The position numbers and the translations under genes were made by a program. A DNA stretch of 64,000 nucleotides from Marinomonas profundi (lineage in GTDB: Bacteria > Pseudomonadota > Gammaproteobacteria > Pseudomonadales > Marinomonadaceae), in contig NZ_CP073013.1 of NCBI RefSeq assembly GCF_020694005.1, positions 2,366,578-2,430,577 of the forward strand. Reading direction: 5' to 3'. The notes below the pieces were generated by a model. It ran no database searches. It was given only the letters and a program-made list of their open reading frames with translations, and had not been told where the DNA came from. Below, one piece after another: positions 55,877-64,000 of the stretch (position 1 is its first letter; the number at the start of each line of letters is the position of its first letter).

Positions 55877-57871
55877 TTATGATTTTTTCTGTCGAATTAA
55901 ATCCATCAGATTCCGTAGTTCTTGCTTGCTGCTGTTATCCTTTATGGATTCGTTTCCTTTGCTTTTCAACCGTGCGATGCTGCTATTTAGACCAAGATTT
56001 TTTTCTAATGCCAAGACAGTATCTAGCACTTCCTGCTGTGCGTTGGTTATTTTTTGCTTTGTTATCGCATCTTTGTGATTCAATAATGCGTAAATAGAAT
56101 CAATAATGATTTTATCTGTCGTTTCGCCCAGCAGGTGTCCGGTGTTTTTGTTTGGGTGTTTTTCGAAATATCGCCATATTTTGCAAAAAACTTGTAGCTC
56201 TTCATTGGCTTGATTAATGATGGGGTCGGGTAGCTCTATTTCGTGGGCTATGTGCGGATGCAGTAAAAGGCACAAAGAGGCCTGTTTTATTCGGCTGAGG
56301 CTAGGGGCGGCGGGCGGTAAAGCCGGTTCATCGTTGTAAAATTTACCCTTAGAAAAAGGTTTTTTACTAAATGGCTTTTTGAACGAGCCTTGTGTTTTTG
56401 GCTGAGTGGCTGGGCCAGCATGATCTGTGTAGTGGTGGAGGTCGTCATAATGGCCGTGGGATGGTTCATAGTCGTAATGACTTAAATCTGGCGTATCGCC
56501 ATCGTAATGCTGGATCTGTTGCGGTGGTTCTGCTTCATGTCCTTCTGTCGGTGTGTGTTGGCGTCGGGTCTTAAAAACGGTGTTGCCTAGGGTTTCGCTG
56601 TCTATGCCGGATTGATCGCTTAGTTGGCGAATTAAGACCGAGCGAAAGGTTAGCTCTTTGGGGATTTGCGTGATCATTTCCATGGCATTGCGGGCAAATT
56701 GAGCTTCGCCTTCTTCGTCGCCAAGCGTGACTTGATTTCGGGCATGGTCAAACAATACATGCGATAAAGATGAGGCATCTTCTAGGCGGCGATGAAAGGC
56801 GTCTTTGCCTTCTTTTCTGACCAGTGAATCGGGGTCTTCGCCTTCTGGTAAGAATAAAAAACGCACTTGTTTTTCGTCTTGCATAACCGGAAGGGAGGCT
56901 TCTAAGCCGCGTATGGCGGCGGCGCGACCGGCCTTGTCGCCATCAAAGCAAAGCACGACCTTGCTAACCAGCTTAAACAGCTTGCGTATGTGTTGGTTGT
57001 TGACTGAGGTGCCGAGCGTGGCGACGGCATTGGTGATGCCGTGTTGCGCCAGTACAATCACGTCCATATAGCCTTCGACCACAATGATTTGGTCGAGCAC
57101 GGGTGTGTTTTGCTTCGCTTCGAATAAGCCATAGAGCTCTTGGCTTTTTTGAAAAACAGGCGTTTCTGGTGAATTTAAGTATTTGGGCTTTTCGTCACCA
57201 AATGCGCGTCCGCCAAAGGCAATGACTCGGCCTCGTGAGTCTCGAATGGGGAAAATAATGCGATCACGGAAACGGTCATAATAGTGGCCTGGCTGATCTT
57301 TTTTCTCGATTAGCATACCGCCAAGCAAAAGTTGCTCTTGGCTTTCGGCGCGGGTGCCGATTTTTTTGAGGAGATTGTCCCATCCGGGTGGTGCGTAGCC
57401 GATGCCAAATACTTTGGCGATTTGGCCGGATAATCCACGGTCTTTGGATAAATAGTCGGTGGCTTTTTTCTTGTCTGGGTGTTGAGTTAACTGTTGCTGA
57501 TAAAATTGCGAGCTTTCAGACAGGCGTTTTAGTAATTCTGCGTTTTGCTCGTATCTGTCTGGTGCGCCTTGCTCTCTCGGGACTTCCATACCGGCGTCTT
57601 TGGCGAGCGCTTCAATCGCGTCGACAAAGTCTAAATGATCATGCTCCATCACAAATGAAATGGCGTTACCGCCAGCGCCGCAGCCAAAGCAGTAATAAAA
57701 CTGTTTGTTTGGATTTAAACTAAACGACGGGCTTTTTTCATTGTGAAAAGGACAAAGGGCGCTGTAATTTTGTCCGGTTTTTTTCAGGCTAATGCGAGAC
57801 GCAACCACATCGGTTAGGTCGGTCCGAGCTAAAAGTTCATCAATAAATTGATCAGGAATACGCCCCGCCAT
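55877..57871 (-). CDS. dnaG: DNA primase
   Basis: The 664-residue enzyme has the zinc-binding domain (CPFHNEKSPSFSLNPNK, then YYCFGCGAGGNAISFVM, residues 40-70), the RNA polymerase core with Toprim elements (IIVVEGYMDVI and LCFDGDKAGRAAAIRG) and a C-terminal DnaB-binding domain after a long Pro/His/Tyr-rich linker (about 430-510). It lays RNA primers for replication. The linker (HYDYEPSHGHYDDLHHY) is unusually His/Tyr-rich. Confidence 0.96.
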   Translation of the reverse strand: MAGRIPDQFIDELLARTDLTDVVASRISLKKTGQNYSALCPFHNEKSPSFSLNPNKQFYYCFGCGAGGNAISFVMEHDHLDFVDAIEALAKDAGMEVPREQGAPDRYEQNAELLKRLSESSQFYQQQLTQHPDKKKATDYLSKDRGLSGQIAKVFGIGYAPPGWDNLLKKIGTRAESQEQLLLGGMLIEKKDQPGHYYDRFRDRIIFPIRDSRGRVIAFGGRAFGDEKPKYLNSPETPVFQKSQELYGLFEAKQNTPVLDQIIVVEGYMDVIVLAQHGITNAVATLGTSVNNQHIRKLFKLVSKVVLCFDGDKAGRAAAIRGLEASLPVMQDEKQVRFLFLPEGEDPDSLVRKEGKDAFHRRLEDASSLSHVLFDHARNQVTLGDEEGEAQFARNAMEMITQIPKELTFRSVLIRQLSDQSGIDSETLGNTVFKTRRQHTPTEGHEAEPPQQIQHYDGDTPDLSHYDYEPSHGHYDDLHHYTDHAGPATQPKTQGSFKKPFSKKPFSKGKFYNDEPALPPAAPSLSRIKQASLCLLLHPHIAHEIELPDPIINQANEELQVFCKIWRYFEKHPNKNTGHLLGETTDKIIIDSIYALLNHKDAITKQKITNAQQEVLDTVLALEKNLGLNSSIARLKSKGNESIKDNSSKQELRNLMDLIRQKKS

Positions 57872-57875
57872 GATA

Positions 57876-58322
57876 TTAGCCTAATTGCGCTTTGACTTGT
57901 TTGCTGATCACGGCCATGTCGGCACGGCCTTGGACTTGCGGCTTAACAATGGCCATTACGGCTCCCATCTGCTGCATTGAGTTAGCGCCCGTTTCGGCGA
58001 TGGCGGCTTTGACAATCTCACCGACTTCATCGTCAGTCAAAGGGGTTGGCAAAAATTCGCTCAAAATAAGCATTTCTTCTTGCTCTATTTTGGCCAGGTC
58101 TTCACGATCGCCATCGATAAATTGTTGGTACGAATCTTTGCGCTGTTTGGTCATTTTATCCAAAACAGCCAAGACGCGAGCATCATCTAATTCAATGCGT
58201 TCGTCAACTTCGATTTTTTTGCATTCAGAAAGGATGGTGCGAATGACGGTAACGCGTTGCTTTTCTTTGGCACGCATTGCGGTTTTTAGTGTGTCTGAGA
58301 TGTGTTTTTTTAAGTCTGACAT
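57876..58322 (-). CDS. yqeY: GatB/YqeY domain protein
   Basis: The 148-residue protein is a complete YqeY domain: LKKHISDTLKTAMRAKEKQRVTVIRTILSECKKIEVDERIE, the helical KIEQEEMLILSEFLPTPLTDDEV and MGAVMAIVKPQVQGRADMAVISKQVKAQL. It is related to the tail of GatB and may act on tRNA amidation, but the role of stand-alone YqeY is not established. It lies between rpsU and dnaG, 4 bases before dnaG. Confidence 0.92.
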   Translation of the reverse strand: MSDLKKHISDTLKTAMRAKEKQRVTVIRTILSECKKIEVDERIELDDARVLAVLDKMTKQRKDSYQQFIDGDREDLAKIEQEEMLILSEFLPTPLTDDEVGEIVKAAIAETGANSMQQMGAVMAIVKPQVQGRADMAVISKQVKAQLG

Positions 58323-58350
58323 AGGGTCCTCTTTACTTTCGGGTAAGCAA

Positions 58351-58384
58351 AAAAAACGGCTAGTTGTTTAACTAGCCGTTTTTT
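58351..58384 (-). terminator. Internal terminator between rpsU and yqeY
   Basis: AAAAAACGGCTAGTT and AACTAGCCGTTTTTT form a near-perfect stem with a tiny loop. Here rpsU would be made in excess over dnaG and rpoD by partial readthrough, the arrangement of the E. coli macromolecular synthesis operon. Confidence 0.88.
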
Positions 58385-58455
58385 ATAAGCCTAAATGTTA
58401 GAAACGTCTAGGCAAGCATTTGTTTTCTAGCAAAGTGCCAAAACGGCAGATTGGC

Positions 58456-58671
58456 CTAGTACAAACGTTGGAATTTCTTCTGCTCGCGAGAAACTTTCTT
58501 AGCGTGGCGTTTAACAGCAGCGGCTGCAGCACGTTTGCGAAGAGTAGTGGGTTTTTCGTAGCATTCACGACGACGAACTTCAGCCAAAACGCCTGCTTTT
58601 TCACAAGAGCGTTTGAAACGACGTAGAGCGATGTCAAAGGGTTCGTTATCTTTTACTTTTACAGCTGGCAT
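58456..58671 (-). CDS. rpsU: 30S ribosomal protein S21
   Basis: The 71-residue basic protein is full-length S21: [42 protein letters not shown], then a lysine/arginine-rich tail. It takes part in initiation on the 30S subunit. It is the first gene of the macromolecular synthesis operon, with a strong promoter 60 bases upstream. Confidence 0.97.
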
Positions 58672-59089
58672 GTATTTACCTTCAATAATATTTTTTTAAC
58701 GTTTAAGTATTCACAAAAACGGCGTGAATCATACCCGTATTTAATGGGCTTTCAAAGCGCGCTTTTGTTGAACAGAGTGTGATCCAAGATGAATCGATTT
58801 TTCTAGGCTAATAAGGCCTAACCCTGAACAGACTGTTGTCGCGTCTGTAACGGTATTCATTTTTTAAGAGGGTGTTTGGATCGCCATTTTGCTTACATTG
58901 GAAGCTATGTGCCAAACGAGAAAAATCACCTGCCTTTTAATTTAAACATTTAAAACGCGCGCATTATAATGCTTTTGCCTTGCTGTGTCTAATGTCATTT
59001 GTTTGGTTCTTCAGGAATTGGCGCTTTACTCTGCAATGGCTGCAGTAGATAAGGTACAATGCGCTCAAATTATTGATGAGATTATTCTG
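58672..59089. other. Divergent region between rpsU and tsaD
   Basis: It holds the rpsU promoter on the minus strand (58728-58755) and a TATAAT (58965-58970) about 120 bases upstream of tsaD on the plus strand, whose -35 (TTAAAC at 58942-58947) is weak. Otherwise I see no gene or repeat. An in-frame extension of tsaD into this gap (from 58985) is rejected. Confidence 0.55.
58728..58755 (-). promoter_or_regulatory. Sigma-70 promoter of rpsU-yqeY-dnaG-rpoD
   Basis: On the minus strand TTGAAA (58755-58750) and TATGAT (58733-58728) are five-of-six matches with a 16-base spacer, the strongest promoter I see in the window. Confidence 0.75.
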
Positions 59090-60127
59090 ATGAAAGTATT
59101 GGGATTAGAAACCTCTTGTGACGAGACGGGGATTGCCATTTACGATACCGAGCATGGCCTGTTGGCGCACAAAATTTATTCTCAAATTGCTCAACATGCC
59201 GAATACGGCGGTGTGGTGCCAGAACTGGCTTCCCGCGACCATGTTCGCAAAACCTTGCCGCTAATTGATGAAGTGCTGCAAGCCGCGGGCATGAAAAAAT
59301 CGCAATTGGATGGAATTGCCTATACCAGCGGCCCGGGGTTAGTGGGGGCCTTAATGGCGGGGGCAACGATTGGTCGTTCTCTGGCGTATGCTTTGGGAAT
59401 TCCGGCGTTGGGCGTGCATCATATGGAGGGGCATCTTTTGGCGCCAATGCTAGAAGAGTCTCAACCTGAAATGCCGTTTATTGCTTTGCTGGTGTCTGGT
59501 GGCCATACCCAATTGGTTCGTGTGGATGGTATTGGTGAATATCGTCTGTTAGGTCAATCCCTTGATGATGCAGCGGGCGAGGCCTTTGATAAAGCGGCTA
59601 AAATGATTGGTTTGCCTTATCCCGGTGGGCCCTATATTGCGGCGTTAGCAAAACAAGGTAATCCCAAGTCAGGGTTGAAATTTCCTCGACCGATGACAGA
59701 TCGGCCCGGTTTAGATTTTAGTTTTAGTGGTTTGAAAACGGCGTTTTTGACGGCGGTTCATAATGCGCTAGATGACGATCGCTGTGATGAACAGTTTAAA
59801 GCCGATGCGGCGTTGGCATTTGAAACCGCAGTGGTGGATACCTTGGTGATTAAGTGTCGCCGCGCGTTAGAAGCGGAAGGTTTGAAGCGGTTGATTATCG
59901 CCGGTGGTGTGAGCGCCAATCAGCGTTTACGTGAACAGCTTGAAAGCCAGTTGAAAAAAATCAGCGCCAGTGTGTTTTATGCGCGACCAGAGTTTTGTAC
60001 CGATAACGGTGCGATGATTGCCTATGCGGGCGCTCAACGCTTAGTAAATGGCCAATCTTCTGAATTGAGTTTGTCGATCCGTGCCCGTTGGCCCTTGTCT
60101 GAGTTGCCACCGTTGAAGGAATCTTAA
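59090..60127 (+). CDS. tsaD: tRNA N6-adenosine threonylcarbamoyltransferase
   Basis: From ATG 59090 the protein has 345 residues, the family length. It carries [25 protein letters not shown], the metal-binding [33 protein letters not shown] and [12 protein letters not shown]. With TsaB, TsaE and threonylcarbamoyl-AMP it makes the t6A modification of tRNAs reading ANN codons. It is divergent from rpsU, as in E. coli; folB follows one base later. Confidence 0.96.
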   Translation: MKVLGLETSCDETGIAIYDTEHGLLAHKIYSQIAQHAEYGGVVPELASRDHVRKTLPLIDEVLQAAGMKKSQLDGIAYTSGPGLVGALMAGATIGRSLAYALGIPALGVHHMEGHLLAPMLEESQPEMPFIALLVSGGHTQLVRVDGIGEYRLLGQSLDDAAGEAFDKAAKMIGLPYPGGPYIAALAKQGNPKSGLKFPRPMTDRPGLDFSFSGLKTAFLTAVHNALDDDRCDEQFKADAALAFETAVVDTLVIKCRRALEAEGLKRLIIAGGVSANQRLREQLESQLKKISASVFYARPEFCTDNGAMIAYAGAQRLVNGQSSELSLSIRARWPLSELPPLKES

Positions 60128-60128
60128 G

Positions 60129-60494
60129 ATGAAAGACTTAGTGTTTATTGAGGGGCTAAAAACCCAAGCCGTGATTGGGGTTTATGAGTGGGAGAAAAAG
60201 ATTTGGCAAGACTTGGTGTTTGATTTGGAAATGGAGCACGATAACCGCGTTCCAGCACAGACGGATGATCTTGCCAAAACCCTAGACTATGAAGCGATCT
60301 CGAACTATATCTTAGCTTTTTGTGCCGAGCGTCAATTTGAATTAATTGAAACCTTGGCGGAGCATTTGGTGGGGGAGTTGATAGGGCAATTTAAATTGAA
60401 TGCCGTTACCTTAACCCTGCGTAAGCCTGGCGCAGTGGCAGCAGCTCAGGCGGTTGGAGTGAAAATCCACCGACAATCGGCGGTTACGCATTAA
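60129..60494 (+). CDS. folB: Dihydroneopterin aldolase
   Basis: The 121-residue protein matches FolB: DLVFIEGLKTQAVIGVYEWEKKIWQDLVFDLEM, AKTLDYEAISNYILAF, FELIETLAEHLVGELI and VTLTLRKPGAV, including the Glu22-type residue of VYEWE. It converts dihydroneopterin to hydroxymethyl-dihydropterin in folate synthesis. Its stop codon is the first triplet of the dispersed repeat copy 2, so the last few residues may have been set by insertion of that element. Confidence 0.93.
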   Translation: MKDLVFIEGLKTQAVIGVYEWEKKIWQDLVFDLEMEHDNRVPAQTDDLAKTLDYEAISNYILAFCAERQFELIETLAEHLVGELIGQFKLNAVTLTLRKPGAVAAAQAVGVKIHRQSAVTH

Positions 60495-60616
60495 TCTCTT
60501 AGAGTAAATCCCCGCCGCTTGCTGCGTAAATAACTAAAATCTAGCTATCCAGCTTTGTTATTCCCGCGAAAGCGGGAGCCCAGAGGCGTTGTCTAAATAA
60601 GCGTATTTTTGATGAC
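60492..60616. repeat. Dispersed repeat element, copy 2
   Basis: TTAATCTCTT, CCCCGCCGCTTGCTGCG, TAAATAACTAAAATC, the hairpin ATTCCCGCGAAAGCGGGAG, GTCTAAATAAG and TTTTTGATGAC follow the same order as copy 1 (6823-6940). It fills the whole gap between the convergent folB and cca genes and ends in the cca stop. The inverted second half of copy 1 is missing here. Confidence 0.75.
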
Positions 60617-61719
60617 TAAAAGGGTGAACAAATAAGTGGTGATGGCGTGTTATCGAGGGCATCGGCGCGTTTCTTTTTGAGTGCCTGACCAAGCTCAGGG
60701 CCAGTTAAGCCTTGCTTTATTAGGCTTGCTGCATTGATGCTGGCAATGGTATCTCGGAGTAACAGCCAGTCTTCACTTGTGCTGTTGGTAAGCCGTGTTA
60801 AAACCTCAATCAATAACACAAAGGGTTGTGGTTTTTTGATGGCGTTGACCGATGCTAGCCAGTTTTCCCATTGTGTTGCATGCATTGGAATCTGTTGGTT
60901 TTCTAGAAATCCTCGCGCTTGCTCAGCCAGTGTCTTGAATTGTTTTGGGCTGCGTATATGTTGGTGTAGCGATGCGAGCTCAGCCAGTGGCGTATGTTGG
61001 CAGAGGATGGCCCAGCGTTGGGCGGGGGTGAGTTCGGCCTGTTTTAGAACGTCTATATTGGCTTGGTTTTCTATCCAAACAAACCCTGGGAAGAGCGTGT
61101 TTAAGGCATTGGCTTTTTTTAATGTCGAAAAGAAAACATCCGCATGGCGAGTGTTGAGGGCTTTTTCGAGCTCTTTCCAAATACGTTCTGCGCTTAATGT
61201 GGACAGCTCGCCGGAGGCGCTAATGGTTTGCATTAAAGACAAGGTTTCGGGTGCGATGCTGAAGTCAAACTCATGGAAGCGAGCCGCAAAACGAGCCACG
61301 CGCAGTACGCGTAACGGATCTTCGACAAAGGCATCCGAGACATGACGAAATACGCGGCTGAGTAAATCTTGTTGACCATGAAAAGGGTCGACAAGACAGC
61401 CATTTCCATCTTGTGCAATGGCGTTGATGGTGAGGTCTCGCCGTTCTAAATCTTCTTCTAGGCGAATATCGGGGGAGAAATCACAAATAAACCCAGTGTA
61501 GCCTTCACCTTGTTTTTTTTCTTTGCGGGCAAGGGCGTACTCTTCTCTGCTTTTGGGGTGTAGAAAGACGGGAAATTGTTTGCCGACTTGTTGGTAGCCT
61601 TGTTGCTCAAGTTGTTCTGGTGTCGCCCCAGTCACGACCCAGTCGTGATCAATGACGGGTAAACCGAGTAGGGCGTCCCTTACCGCTCCGCCCACCAGAT
61701 AGGTTTGATATGCTGACAT
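60616..61719 (-). CDS. cca: CCA-adding tRNA nucleotidyltransferase (without HD domain)
   Basis: The 367-residue protein has the nucleotidyltransferase head [25 protein letters not shown] with the catalytic Asp pair (DHD), the [10 protein letters not shown] motif and the body [20 protein letters not shown]. At 367 residues it lacks the HD phosphohydrolase domain of the E. coli enzyme (412), like pseudomonad CCA enzymes. It repairs or adds the 3' CCA of tRNA. It is 4 bases after glpE. Confidence 0.93.
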   Translation of the reverse strand: MSAYQTYLVGGAVRDALLGLPVIDHDWVVTGATPEQLEQQGYQQVGKQFPVFLHPKSREEYALARKEKKQGEGYTGFICDFSPDIRLEEDLERRDLTINAIAQDGNGCLVDPFHGQQDLLSRVFRHVSDAFVEDPLRVLRVARFAARFHEFDFSIAPETLSLMQTISASGELSTLSAERIWKELEKALNTRHADVFFSTLKKANALNTLFPGFVWIENQANIDVLKQAELTPAQRWAILCQHTPLAELASLHQHIRSPKQFKTLAEQARGFLENQQIPMHATQWENWLASVNAIKKPQPFVLLIEVLTRLTNSTSEDWLLLRDTIASINAASLIKQGLTGPELGQALKKKRADALDNTPSPLICSPF

Positions 61720-61723
61720 GGTG

Positions 61724-62044
61724 TTATTGGCCTGTTTCGCACTGCTCTGGAAACATGGCGCTCCATTGGCTAAAGCCGCCGTTTAATGAATAGACATAGC
61801 TGAAGCCTTGTGACGCAAGGTATTCTGCTGCGCCTTTACTGCTGTTGCCGTGATAGCAGCAAACAATGACAGGTTGGCTTTTTTCTGTGCGATCAATAAA
61901 GTCTTGTAGGTTGTCGTTGGTTAGGCGAATGGCATTCGTCATATGGCTGTTCTGAAAGCTAGTTAAGTCGCGAATATCCACAACCACGGCATCATTTTCA
62001 ATGATTGGTAACGCGTCTGATATGTCAATGCAGGTAAAAGTCAT
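61724..62044 (-). CDS. glpE: Thiosulfate sulfurtransferase (rhodanese)
   Basis: The 106-residue single rhodanese domain has [23 protein letters not shown] and the active-site loop [17 protein letters not shown], with the CCYHGNSS wording of GlpE. It transfers sulfur from thiosulfate to cyanide or thiols. The ATG overlaps the apaH stop by four bases (ATGA), so it is coupled to apaH rather than to a glp operon. Confidence 0.92.
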   Translation of the reverse strand: MTFTCIDISDALPIIENDAVVVDIRDLTSFQNSHMTNAIRLTNDNLQDFIDRTEKSQPVIVCCYHGNSSKGAAEYLASQGFSYVYSLNGGFSQWSAMFPEQCETGQ

Positions 62045-62868
62045 GTCTTCTTCCGGTTAAGTGTGCAAGGTGTACTAAAGCGCTGTTTATCTTCTAAGCG
62101 TAAGGCGGTTAGGCTTCCTCCCCAAACGCACCCTGTATCCAGTGCATGGATGCGTGCTTGCTGGGTTTTTCCTTCCAATGCCGCCCAGTGACCAAAAACG
62201 ATATGGCAATCGTGCGGTACTTTTGTTGGGTAGTTAAACCAAGGGGCGTAGCCTTTTATGGCGGTGTTTACGCCTTCTTTTGACTCCAGGTCTAGCCGAC
62301 TGTTTTCATCGCAGAATCGCATGCGTGTTAAGTAGTTTGTGATGGTTCGAAGGCGATCTAAGCCCGTTAGCTCGTCGCTCCATTTATCTGGAGTATTACC
62401 ATACATGGTGGCAAAAAAATCATCAACACGGTCAGACTGAAGGATGTTTTCCACTTCATTCGCCAAGGTTTGTGTCTTGTGCAGGTCCCAGCAAGGCGGA
62501 ATGCCTGCGTGTGTCATGACGGTATTGAGTGATTCGTCGTAGTGGTAAAGTGGCTGTTTGCGCAGCCAGTCCATTAATTCGTCACGGTCTCTTGCGGTCA
62601 AAATTTCGGCCAGCGTGTCGCCGCGTTTTAGCTTGCCAAAGCCATGAGAAACCGCCAAAAGATGCAAGTCATGATTGCCCAGTACTATCTTGACTCTATC
62701 GCCTAATGACTTAATAAAACGCAGTGTTTCCAAGGACTCTGTCCCGCGATTGATGAGATCACCAGCAAACCAAAGGGTGTCGTGTTCTGGGTGGTATTGA
62801 ATTTGTTCTAACAGCTGCACTAAGGGTGAGAGGCAACCTTGTAGGTCGCCAATCGCATACGTTGCCAT
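62041..62868 (-). CDS. apaH: Bis(5'-nucleosyl)-tetraphosphatase, symmetrical
   Basis: From ATG 62868 the product has 275 residues, the ApaH length: ATYAIGDLQGCLSPLVQLL, the metallophosphatase motifs LWFAGDLINRG and VLGNHDLHLLAVS, MTHAGIPPCW and GHWAALEG. It hydrolyses Ap4A to two ADP. A longer frame from 62979 overlaps apaG and lacks support. It is 7 bases after apaG. Confidence 0.95.
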   Translation of the reverse strand: MATYAIGDLQGCLSPLVQLLEQIQYHPEHDTLWFAGDLINRGTESLETLRFIKSLGDRVKIVLGNHDLHLLAVSHGFGKLKRGDTLAEILTARDRDELMDWLRKQPLYHYDESLNTVMTHAGIPPCWDLHKTQTLANEVENILQSDRVDDFFATMYGNTPDKWSDELTGLDRLRTITNYLTRMRFCDENSRLDLESKEGVNTAIKGYAPWFNYPTKVPHDCHIVFGHWAALEGKTQQARIHALDTGCVWGGSLTALRLEDKQRFSTPCTLNRKKT

Positions 62869-62875
62869 AAATACC

Positions 62876-63250
62876 TCAGTGAACCTGATTGGGGACAGAG
62901 AGTGTGAAAGGGCGGATCGGCGCGTTGAATTCAGTGCCGTCGTCCGCCAGAAATTGATAACTGCCTTGCATGCTACCAACGACGGTGTCCATCACGGTGC
63001 CGCTGCTGTAATGGAAGGATTCTCCAGGCCCTAAATGCGGGTATTCCCCAATAACGCCGCTGCCTTTTACTTCTTGTACTTGCTCGTTGCCATCGGTGAT
63101 GATCCAGTGGCGGGTTTGAAGTTTGGCAGGTTCTGTTCCGCAGTTGGTGATAGAGATATGGTAAACAAACACATAGCGGGATTCTGCGGGTGTGGATTGC
63201 TTTGCTAGATATTCTGTACGAACAGAAACCACGACGTCATACTTTTGCAT
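62876..63250 (-). CDS. apaG: ApaG protein (Co2+/Mg2+ efflux-associated)
   Basis: The 124-residue protein is a fibronectin-III-like ApaG fold: VVSVRTEYLAKQSTPAESRYVFVYHISITNCG, then HWIITDGNEQVQEVKGSGVIGEYPHLGPGESFHYSSG. Its biochemical role is unsettled; the E. coli gene affects Co2+ resistance. It follows rsmA directly, the conserved order rsmA-apaG-apaH. Confidence 0.94.
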   Translation of the reverse strand: MQKYDVVVSVRTEYLAKQSTPAESRYVFVYHISITNCGTEPAKLQTRHWIITDGNEQVQEVKGSGVIGEYPHLGPGESFHYSSGTVMDTVVGSMQGSYQFLADDGTEFNAPIRPFTLSVPNQVH

Positions 63251-64000
63251 TTAGCCTTCCTTTTTGAGGACGTAGTTGGTGATTCGAACGAAGTCTTCTA
63301 CATCCAATCTTTCAGGGCGTAGCGTTGGGTCAATGTCCAAGGCCGCGAAATCATCATTGTCTAATACGCCTTTGTAGTTATTACGTAGGGTTTTTCGACG
63401 TTGTTGAAAGCCAATTCTGACCATGTCTTCTAGTTTTTTAATGTCGTCAACAGGATGTGGAAGTGTTTTGTGCGGCGTCATTCTAACAATAGCGGAATCG
63501 ACTTTCGGTGCCGGATCGAAGGATTCTGGCCCGACGATAAACAAGGATTCAACGGCGCAATAGTATTGCGCCATGACACTTAGACGACCGTATAAGCTGT
63601 CACCCGGACGCGCCGCTAATCGATCCACGACTTCTTTTTGCAACATGAAGTGCATGTCTTCAATGGCGCTTGCTTGGCTTAAAAGATGGAAAATAAGGGG
63701 CGTCGAAATATTGTAAGGTAGATTGCCCACTACGCGAATGTTTTGTGTTTCTGTGCACAGTGACGTGAAGTCAAACTTCATGGCATCGGCTTCGTGAACT
63801 GTCAGCTCAGGAAAACGAAACAGGTTCACTTTTAGAATTGGAATAAGATCACGGTCAAGCTCAACCACGTCCATGCGCTCAGTGACACTGATAATGCCTT
63901 CGGTTAAGGCGCCTTTACCTGGACCAATCTCAACAATACGTTGACCTTTTTTGGGGCCAATACAGGCTACGATGCGACGAATAACACCGTGGTCATGAAG
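63251..64000 (-). CDS. rsmA: 16S rRNA dimethyladenosine transferase (5' end outside window)
   Basis: The frame is open to base 64000, giving 249 C-terminal residues, so only the first few tens are missing. It shows the SAM site (VEIGPGKGALT), VVELDRDLIPIL, VVGNLPYNISTPLIFHLL (target adenine loop) and FQQRRKTLRNNYKGVL. It dimethylates A1518 and A1519 of 16S rRNA and acts as a late 30S checkpoint. Confidence 0.96.
   Translation of the reverse strand, partial: LHDHGVIRRIVACIGPKKGQRIVEIGPGKGALTEGIISVTERMDVVELDRDLIPILKVNLFRFPELTVHEADAMKFDFTSLCTETQNIRVVGNLPYNISTPLIFHLLSQASAIEDMHFMLQKEVVDRLAARPGDSLYGRLSVMAQYYCAVESLFIVGPESFDPAPKVDSAIVRMTPHKTLPHPVDDIKKLEDMVRIGFQQRRKTLRNNYKGVLDNDDFAALDIDPTLRPERLDVEDFVRITNYVLKKEG

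Noticed and set aside
58985-59089. Upstream start of tsaD
   Set aside because: 35 extra residues precede the invariant [14 protein letters not shown] start of the family.

Overview
The window reads as chromosome from a marine gammaproteobacterium of the Oceanospirillales, most likely Marinomonas or a close relative. That is inference from protein resemblance, moderate G+C, and a gene order (tpiA between glmM and secG, cca without an HD domain, rsmA-apaG-apaH) that is pseudomonad-like. It is mostly core chromosome. I see no prophage, integrase, transposase, CRISPR array or rRNA operon.

Region 1 (1-14.7 kb) is accessory metabolism and transport: a transglutaminase / alpha-E / ATP-grasp module (minus strand, cut by the left edge), an FAD monooxygenase, a PQQ-dependent membrane glucose dehydrogenase, an NhaC-type antiporter, a DMT exporter, and a TetR regulator divergent from an RND efflux pump. 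Region 2 (14.7-25.9 kb, all minus strand) is a phosphonate-type ABC transporter (phnD-C-E-E) downstream of a histidine kinase and an NtrC-type response regulator, then a ferric-hydroxamate importer (fhuC-D-B). A good sigma-54 promoter sits in front of phnD and links the two-component pair to the transporter. A Fur-like dyad precedes fhuC.

Region 3 (26-45.6 kb) is information processing: prfC, erpA (with an IscR-like site), then yhbY divergent from rlmE-ftsH-folP-glmM-tpiA-secG-tRNA-Leu(GAG)-rimP-nusA-infB-rbfA-truB-rpsO-pnp and an LPP20-type lipoprotein. Region 4 (45.6-52 kb) holds a hotdog thioesterase, a DUF3080-type lipoprotein that overlaps opposite-strand neighbours at both ends, a diguanylate-cyclase-like protein with a degenerate ASDEF motif, and a glk-zwf-eda operon for Entner-Doudoroff glucose catabolism behind a near-perfect HexR box. 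With gcd in region 1 there are thus two entry routes for glucose, periplasmic oxidation and cytoplasmic phosphorylation.

Region 5 (52-64 kb) has a PIN-PhoH protein, the macromolecular synthesis operon (rpsU-yqeY-dnaG-rpoD, minus) divergent from tsaD-folB, then cca-glpE-apaH-apaG-rsmA (minus, rsmA cut by the right edge). A dispersed repeat of about 120 bp occurs twice (near 6.85 kb and 60.5 kb), and short tandem repeats of 15, 16 and 19 bp occupy three intergenic spaces. Nothing here is a clearly new system. The most open questions are the ATP-grasp/alpha-E/transglutaminase module, the substrate of the sigma-54-controlled phn-type transporter, the ASDEF protein and a 282-residue protein I cannot place.
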